Source: Labrenzia sp. DG1229
Lineage (GTDB): Bacteria > Pseudomonadota > Alphaproteobacteria > Rhizobiales > Stappiaceae
DNA length: 55,551 bases
Direction: 5' to 3'
Assembly (NCBI RefSeq): GCF_000521215.1
Contig: NZ_KI928926.1
Coordinates: 23-55,573, forward strand
Position 1 is the stretch's first letter; each line of letters starts with the position of its first letter. A program made the translations under genes and the position numbers. Below, in pieces: positions 53,583 through 55,551 of the stretch. The notes below the pieces were generated by a model. It was given only the letters and a program-made list of their open reading frames with translations. It was not told the DNA's origin and searched no databases.

Positions 53583-55551
<1,969 letters not shown>

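Overview
The window looks like chromosomal DNA from an alphaproteobacterium, most likely Hyphomicrobiales (Roseibium/Labrenzia-like). This is an inference from gene content: a BA14K-family protein, a homogentisate operon with a DUF2783 protein, a DUF3141 alpha/beta-hydrolase beside fabI, ChrR-type cupin and DUF2867 proteins. I see no rRNA, tRNA, CRISPR array, insertion sequence or prophage. Genes sit on both strands in short operons with few large gaps.

Layout. 1-3.1 kb: the 5' part of a chemotaxis receptor gene (running off the left edge) and a LivK-type solute-binding protein. 3.4-10.1 kb: a seven-gene minus-strand operon for homogentisate and related aromatic catabolism: hmgA, an RNase Z-like hydrolase, fahA (frameshifted as read), a metallo-beta-lactamase-fold protein with lost metal ligands, a DinB-fold protein, and a flavoprotein hydroxylase with a small DUF2783 partner. 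A sigma70-like promoter with a 14-bp palindrome over its -10 lies ahead of hmgA. 10.3-14.2 kb: a small hypothetical, a DM13 protein, a HerA-like ATPase, a ChrR cupin and a DUF2867 protein. 14.4-18.7 kb: a tripartite RND efflux adaptor and pump. 18.8-23.6 kb: nitroreductase, EamA exporter divergent from a LysR regulator, MFS exporter, hemolysin-III-like membrane protein.

23.6-33.4 kb is a peptide region: a lipoprotein L,D-transpeptidase divergent from an M19 dipeptidase, a GntR/FCD regulator, an Opp/Dpp-type ABC importer (oppA-like, two permeases, one fused double ATPase) with a strong hairpin after the binding-protein gene, and a LuxR-family solo. Together these suggest uptake and hydrolysis of (muro)peptides. 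33.7-46 kb: BA14K protein, Uup-type ABC-F ATPase, small lipoprotein, XRE-cupin regulator plus GNAT enzyme, isolated FabF, MarR, HdeD, a gamma-butyrobetaine hydroxylase-like dioxygenase, an rRNA pseudouridine synthase/methyltransferase pair, and a GDYXXLXY/DUF2157 pair. 46.3-49.7 kb: fabI (frameshifted as read) and a large PhaC-like DUF3141 protein.

50.0-53.5 kb is the part I find least explained: a 32-residue secreted mini-protein, a 679-residue polytopic membrane protein and a periplasmic solute-binding-like protein overlapping it by 4 bp, with no ABC transporter genes beside them. It looks like a membrane sensing or signalling module of unknown function. The window ends in katG, cut at its 5' end.

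Two conserved enzymes (fahA at about 7107 and fabI at about 49205) each carry one extra base. Either both are sequencing errors or they are real lesions; I report both as frameshifted.
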